DNA of 64,000 bases from Echiichthys vipera (lineage: Eukaryota; Chordata; Actinopteri; Perciformes; Trachinidae), in contig OY829659.1 of assembly GCA_963691815.1 (NCBI GenBank), forward strand, positions 11,672,533 through 11,736,532. Reading direction: 5' to 3'. A program made the position numbers and the translations under genes. Positions 59,098 through 64,000 of the stretch are shown piece by piece (the stretch's first letter is position 1; each line of letters starts with the position of its first letter). The notes below the pieces were generated by a model. That model worked only from the letters and a program-made list of their open reading frames with translations. It ran no database searches and was not told where the DNA came from.

Positions 59098-59428
59098 AAC
59101 CTGGACACAGAGGACAGGTGGTTTGTTGTTTCAAAGAACAACTGTTCACAAATGGCCTCCTGTGATTCCAACGGCTGTCGTTAAGACTTAATAGAGCACT
59201 AACGAAGTCCAAACCAACTTCCCACCAACGACTGTCACTCTAACGACGGTCGTTGGCACTTGGAGCACAAAGGGTTCCAGTGACATCATCGGCCTTGTGA
59301 GACGTTAAATACCAGGATCTCACACCAGATAGTTGGACCAGTCCCAGCCTGTTCCTGGTCCTGGTCCAGTCCCAGCCTGGTCCTGGTCTTGGTCCTGGAC
59401 CAGTCCCAGCCTGGTCAGATAGGTACAT

Positions 59429-59468
59429 GAACTGATGAAGCCTCTTGGATGAGAGGTGAAACGTCTTC
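59429..59468 (+). ncRNA. Candidate hammerhead ribozyme of the Penelope-like element
   Basis: CTGATGA (59432-59438) is followed by a stem-loop CCTCTT-GGAT-GAGAGG (59441-59456), then GAAA (59458-59461) and CGTC (59462-59465). The flanks GAA (59429-59431) and TTC (59466-59468) are complementary, forming stem I across the predicted cleavage after GTC. These are the conserved core pieces in the right order; stem III is only the ACGT palindrome, as described for Penelope-like elements. A bulged G at 59440 is imperfect. Activity is unknown. Confidence 0.55.
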
Positions 59469-59649
59469 CTAGACAAATAACCAAGTCCAGTTGCTTTTGA
59501 CTGAAATTGCTTTGGGGATAACGATGACCTGGACAAATGAGAACATTCACAGGCGAATAATAACAACTATTACACAAAACCTAAGTAGTTGGCAGTATGT
59601 TACATTTTGCAAACTGCAATATACATAGATTGTCTGTGTCACCTATCGT

Positions 59650-59870
59650 AATGGTTAGTGGAATTGTACTTATATAGCCTCTTTCTAGTCTTCTGACTAG
59701 TCAAGGCGCTTTCACACTACTCTTCACATTCACACTGTCGGCAGTGGACATCTACATACCATCTAATATGATCGAACTATTCACACCACATTTACACACC
59801 CATGCGCAGCACGGGGAGCAATTCGGGGTTCAGTGTCTTGCCCAAGACCCACTCTCTTCCACTGAGTCAC
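59650..59870 (+). repeat. Dispersed fish repeat (CTAGTCTTCTGACTAGTCAA)
   Basis: ACTTATATAGCCTCTTTCTA, GGCGCTTTCACACTAC and GGGAGCAATTCGGGGTTCAG followed by GTCTTGCCCAAG are landmarks of a very common teleost repeat. ORFs here are not genes. Confidence 0.65.
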
Positions 59871-60091
59871 TGCCACCATCGTCAGAACATGTGGCATCTG
59901 GTTGGCCACCAAAGCTGCTGTCACATGTCCTTTGCAGCAGAGAGAAGATGCTCTGCACCACAGCACAACAGGAAGCATACACATGGGTGTAAATGTGTAC
60001 AAGGAAGAAGTTCATACCAGCCATTCTTTTGAATAAAAACAAATTAAATCTCTATTATACACCCCAGATCTGTTTAAAACTGACCGACACG

Positions 60092-60242
60092 GACTAATTC
60101 AAAAAGCACACGTTGATTCAATATTTAACTTTTATCACTGGGGGGAGAGATTCCAGAAAAGAGAAGCAAGACATTTCACACAGCGGAGAAACGTCGCCCT
60201 CCAGTGATAAAAGTAGTATTGCAGCAAGGCCTTGAATTAGTC
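60092..60242. mobile_element. Foldback MITE, ~150 bp
   Basis: GACTAATTCAA at the left is the inverse of TTGAATTAGTC at the right, and inner arms ACTTTTATCACTGG and CCAGTGATAAAAGT pair as well. No ORF. Confidence 0.8.
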
Positions 60243-60631
60243 GTATACAATAAATACAGTTTGTATACATCTTAGATCAAATCATGCCTAAAAATTTATC
60301 TATAAAATCCTTTCATCCATGAATGGATCACTAGGCACAGGCCCACAGGCCCAATGGGTCAGGGCAGGGCTCTCTTGGTCTTCGGCTGCAAATTTTCACA
60401 AGCAGGGGCGTGTCCAGACTTTTTTGACCGGGGTGGCCCGAGAGGGACTCTGACCTTTGCAGGGGTGGCATGTAGTTTGTCCAATAGGCCTCTGATGTAC
60501 CCGACTATTTGTGTTTTAGATGCTGTAGAGAGCTCAGTTGTACAGTAAATCTAGAGTGAAGATGTTTGTTTCATGCTCCAGGTCTCTAGATTGTGGTTGC
60601 AAAGTTTCATGAGGCTGTGATTATCCCAGAG

Positions 60632-61174
60632 CACTGGTTCTCAAACTGTGGTACTTGGTGGAAAGAATCTCCAACATAAAAAAGGAAACATTAATAACTA
60701 AATAAATATAATAGTACCAAAATACTACAACATTTCAAATGAAAATACTTAAAGTTTTAAGATCCATGAAAGGTAATTTAAAATAAGTTTCACATTTCCT
60801 GTAATATTTTTATTTCAATATCAGCATGTACCTATCCACGCCCATGAGTCACAAGCTAAACTGTGATGGCAGAGCGTCAGAAGAGTTAAAGTGATTGGTT
60901 TAAAAACACTGCAATCATGGCTCCAAATGGGAACTATAAGGGAGAGAAGTGCGGATCAGGAGGAGAATATTTAGATCAGTCTGTCTGAAACTGAAGTCAT
61001 GGCTGAAGACGGTCAACAATAAATCATCTTCTGATTAGGAATAAACCCTCCTGTCCGTAGCTGAATAGTGTCGGCCTACGCTGCTGTATTTTAACACCGG
61101 TCTTAGTGGTGGTACTTGAGAGAGCCTGATACTTTCTGATGTGGTTTGTCATGTACAAAGTTTGAGAACCCCTG
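60632..61174. mobile_element. Non-autonomous hAT element
   Basis: The ends CACTGGTTCTCAAACTGTGG and the inverse of AAAGTTTGAGAACCCCTG are hAT-type terminal repeats (CAG.GGTTCTCAAACT family). No transposase frame remains. Matching 8-base target duplications were not evident. Confidence 0.75.
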
Positions 61175-61309
61175 ATCTAGTGGTCACAACAGCTCATTTT
61201 ATTCTAACAATGCTGCCACTACAATAGAATGGCTATGGGGGCATCACACCATCACACATGAATCACACAGGCTCATGGAATCCACAAGAGTCTCAGCTTT
61301 CTGGTCAGA

Positions 61310-61640
61310 CCCAATTCATGGCATTCAACACTGTTAATGGAACCCAGTGTGCATTACAATAGTGCATTTTAGAATAAAATCACACATTAGAGCTGTAAAC
61401 TGCATGTTTTTCATTTCCAAACTGCCTGGATAAAAGGGGAGACTTTTGGGTTCTCATAAAACCCATTTTCATTCAGATATCTTGAGGTCAGAGGTCAAGG
61501 GACCCCTTTGAAAGTTGCCATGCCAGATTTTCCTTTCCCAACATTTAGCCTCACATGAGTTGGTTGGCACTTGACACCAAAGGATTCCTTAGATCATTTA
61601 GTTTCTCATGATACCAATATATGCACTCTAGCTTGAGCAA
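61310..61640 (+). repeat. Dispersed percomorph repeat (GAGGTCAAGGGACCCCTTTG)
   Basis: TAGAGCTGTAAACTGCATG, GAGGTCAGAGGTCAAGGGAC and CATGCCAGATTTTCCTTTCC are recognisable landmarks of a highly repeated fish sequence. Non-coding. Confidence 0.6.
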
Positions 61641-61679
61641 GACTTTGGACTCTCAGCCTCTGTGGGTCGCCGACTAAAC

Positions 61680-61840
61680 GCCCCCCCCCCCCCCACACAC
61701 AAACGCCCCTGTCGAAGAGATACATACTGACGACAAAGAGATGCAAAATGACGTCAAAGAAACAAAAATGACTACAAAGAGACACACAATGAGCATAAAG
61801 ACACACCTAATGTCGATAGAAAGACACAACGTCGCTAGTG
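61680..61840 (+). repeat. Poly-C run and ~21-bp degenerate minisatellite
   Basis: Fourteen to fifteen C residues at about 61681-61694 precede five or six degenerate copies of an AAAGAGACACAAAATGAC-like unit of about 21 bases. Confidence 0.7.
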
Positions 61841-62315
61841 TCTTGCTCCTATGTAATACTGGTGGGGTCTTTTGCATGTCTGTGGCCAGGAACTTATTGT
61901 CTCATAATCTGCAAATGCTTCCAGCACCTTTGAACAATAACCTTTCATAAAGAACATTGTTGAAGCAGGCTTTATTATAAGTGAAGAGCAGAGAAAGAAG
62001 GCGTGTCACGTCTGGCACGTGCAGGCAGATACATACCACTCACCTGATCGCCCGAGGCCTGTCCACCCCCGGGACACCTTTGACCACGGTAGATGACCAC
62101 GGTGATGCAGCTGCACTCTGGCACAATGGATGTGTGGGTGGACACGCTGGAAGTGACTGCATGTGCAGTTCCTTTTTCTTCCTCTCACAAATCTCAACAA
62201 TACAAGCAGAAATGAGTCATCCATTTAAATTGTGTGTCGTGAATAAGATGACAGGATCAATAATTTTTGAAGTGGAGGAACCTGGAAGATAAACATGAGA
62301 TTTCACACAGCAATC

Positions 62316-62319
<4 letters not shown>

Positions 62320-62387
<68 letters not shown>
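62320..62387 (+). repeat. (GT)n microsatellite
   Basis: Uninterrupted GT run of about 68 bases. Confidence 0.95.
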
Positions 62388-62771
62388 TTAAGGTTGTTTG
62401 TACGACTGTGTGAAAAGTAACTTGTAAGGAGACCCCTGCATCACTGAAGGTTAGCACAGATGGACAATGGAAGAGGCGAACAAACAACCACAGCGTGTCC
62501 ACTTTGCCGTAAAGAGCAGCCAACTCAACGTAAATGAATGGAAAGTTTTAGTGTCACAGTGAAGATTTAAACAATGTTTCAGAGTCAAAATCACCACATT
62601 TAAAATTAAAAAATATAGAGTAAAATTCAAGGTCATGTTATTATTATTTCATTTTGTTTTATTTCAAATATGTAAAAAAGAAAACAGAAGATGTCATGCA
62701 GAAAAGAAACAGCTTCTTCTGTCATACATTAATTTTATTTTTTGAAGAATCTTACAAAGTAGAAGAATCTT

Positions 62772-63012
62772 TGGGCGGCAGTAGCTCAGTCCAAAGGTGA
62801 CTTGGCTGGGAGCTGTAGGGTCACTGGTTCAAGTCCCGATGCGGACCATGTATGGAGTGTGGACTGGTGGCTGGAGAAGTGCCAGTTCATCCCCCAACTG
62901 TTCGGGGCGCTGGTCACTGGCAGCCCCCTCGCTCTAACCTCTCTCCTTAATTGCATGTATATAGGTCCTGTTTGTGCATGTGTGTATTTCGGGCCTGTGT
63001 GTGTAACATGAT
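62772..63012 (+). mobile_element. tRNA-derived SINE
   Basis: The head has an RNA polymerase III A box (GGCAGTAGCTCAGTC) and B box (GGTTCAAGTCC) about 45 bases apart, followed by the body GTGGACTGGTGGCTGGAGA, CGGGGCGCTGGTCACTGGC and the tail TATTTCGGGCCTGTGTGTG. This is a common percomorph SINE, not a tRNA gene. Confidence 0.88.
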
Positions 63013-63671
63013 TAATAATAAGAGTGAAAAAATTAAATTTAAATTAAATCAAAAATTATAAACGTATTGATATATTTTAGTATCATTCAGAATGAAAGAA
63101 ATAAAAAATAAAATAACAAAAATAAAATAGAATGAAAAGAAGGGAAATTAATAAAGAATAAATGAAAATCTAAATAAATAAATAAATAAACAAACAATGA
63201 TTAATCCCTGTACCCTGTAATGAAACCTAAAACGTATCTGTGCAGCCTTAGTTTGCTGTGTAACCGTCTGTTGGGAGGTTTTCTTGTTGTGTGGCCGAGC
63301 GCGTTCTTGGCTCGTTCTTTGAGTCAACCACAGCTTGTATTATTGATATGTTGGCTCAGTTATTAAGGTCACCAATCTGGTCCAGAATTAAGTAGAAGTG
63401 ACGAAAAGACGTGTCAGTGACGGTCATCTACGACTAAATCTCACCGTCTGCATCTTTGTTTCTCCTGTTCTTATTTGTGGGAGTGTGTCCTTGTCTCATT
63501 TAAGGTTTGGAGATGTTTTTCACTTTTTATTCAAATGAATCTACTGTGACTTCTTTATTACAACTAATGTTTGCTTTCTTTATTTCTTTGGTGAGTATAG
63601 GCTACTTTTTGCTTTAACAAATGCCAGTATACTGTAGTTTATCAGTATATTGCTTTATAACTGTATCTACT
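63013..63671. other. Intergenic, AT-rich, nothing recognised
   Basis: A-rich simple sequence (AAATAAAATA-like) to about 63200, then unique sequence without exons. Confidence 0.5.
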
Positions 63672-63955
63672 ATGATAAGATAAGATAAGATATTCCTTTA
63701 TTATATATTCCTGAAAACCCATCTGTTCAAAACTGCCTTTTCCCTCTGATCTTATTTGCACTGTGTTGTTATTTGAACCTGATTTGATAGTTTTGTTTAC
63801 TCGCCATTTTTATTATTGTTTGTGTTGCATTGTTTTTAACAATTGACGGTGTCCTTGAGTGCTTCAAAAGGCGCCTGTAAATAAAATGTATTTTCATTCG
63901 TATTAGTCCTGCAGAGGGGACATTTCCATGTCACAGCAGCAAACATAAAAGAAAC
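63672..63955 (+). mobile_element. L2-like LINE end inserted into another tail repeat
   Basis: GATAAGATAAGATATTCCTT at 63675 and TTAGTCCTGCAGAGGGGACA at 63904 are adjacent parts of one known repeat. Between them lies an L2-type end (CTGCCTTTTCCCTCTGATCT ... GGCGCCTGTAAATAAAATG). The L2 end is therefore the younger insertion. Confidence 0.55.
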
Positions 63956-64000
63956 ATCAATAAGAAACGATGAATTCTCGAAAAATATAGAGAAATATGA

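Larger units (their letters stand above)
58355..59510 (+). mobile_element. Penelope-like retroelement, 3' fragment
   Basis: The plus strand encodes the end of a Penelope-type reverse transcriptase (HKLGVIRTLQHRAD; RGALTTCGYPSWTFVKTS) and then its GIY-YIG endonuclease. The 3' region carries TGATGAAGCCTCTTGGATGA and GAGGTGAAACGTCTTC, the hammerhead-like tail common in fish copies. A foreign tail repeat interrupts it at about 58895-59097; coding homology resumes after it with TEDRWF. The 5' part is absent, and a frameshift lies near 58530-58560. Confidence 0.85.

Noticed and set aside
62772..62850. Possible tRNA gene (A and B boxes)
   Set aside because: The boxes are followed by a long SINE body and tail and the sequence cannot fold a normal acceptor stem; it is a SINE head.

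Overview
The window is nuclear DNA from a teleost fish, most likely a spiny-rayed (percomorph) species. The evidence is four multi-exon genes with canonical vertebrate splice sites, many long (CA/GT)n microsatellites, and interspersed repeats typical of fish genomes: a Tc1 relic, a Penelope-like element, a tRNA-derived SINE, L2-like tails and many foldback MITEs. All four recognisable genes lie on the minus strand. Their human orthologues all map to 5q32-q33, which supports the gene assignments.

Layout, low to high coordinate. 1-11.5 kb: no recognisable gene. It holds dispersed repeats, microsatellites, a CpG-rich promoter-like block near 2.3-2.7 kb and an isolated strong splice donor at 1.1 kb. 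11.5-19.2 kb: pcyox1l (7 coding exons, 501 aa), a FAD-dependent prenylcysteine-oxidase-like protein. 19.7-21.4 kb: repeats and the tcerg1 3'UTR. 21.5-38.0 kb: tcerg1 (21 coding exons, 1018 aa; three WW and six FF domains), a factor coupling transcription elongation to splicing. 38.0-40.0 kb: tcerg1 promoter, an AAT repeat, and the second copy of a ~600-bp repeat that also lies beyond the 3' end of tcerg1. 40.0-43.0 kb: sox30 (4 exons, 318 aa), an HMG-box factor. 45.1-56.7 kb: clint1 (epsinR; 12 coding exons, 665 aa), an ENTH-domain clathrin adaptor with a 25-glycine tract. 56.9-64 kb: no gene. It holds a 31-bp minisatellite, a Penelope-like retroelement with a candidate hammerhead ribozyme, a hAT-type element, a SINE and LINE tails.

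All coding exons were placed by reading the minus strand, matching splice sites and checking that phases join. Every exon-length sum gives an intact reading frame. The four genes are not an operon. They act separately, in lysosomal or lipid oxidation, transcription and splicing, germ-line transcription, and TGN/endosome traffic. I saw no wholly new system. The best leads are the polyglycine insertion in clint1, the hammerhead-like RNA in the Penelope element, UG/CA dinucleotide tracts placed at splice sites, the repeat pair bracketing tcerg1 that carries an exon-like ORF with a splice donor, and the SRY-like wedge in the Sox30 HMG box. Untranslated-region ends and promoters are inferred. Repeat family names rest on recognition without a database search.
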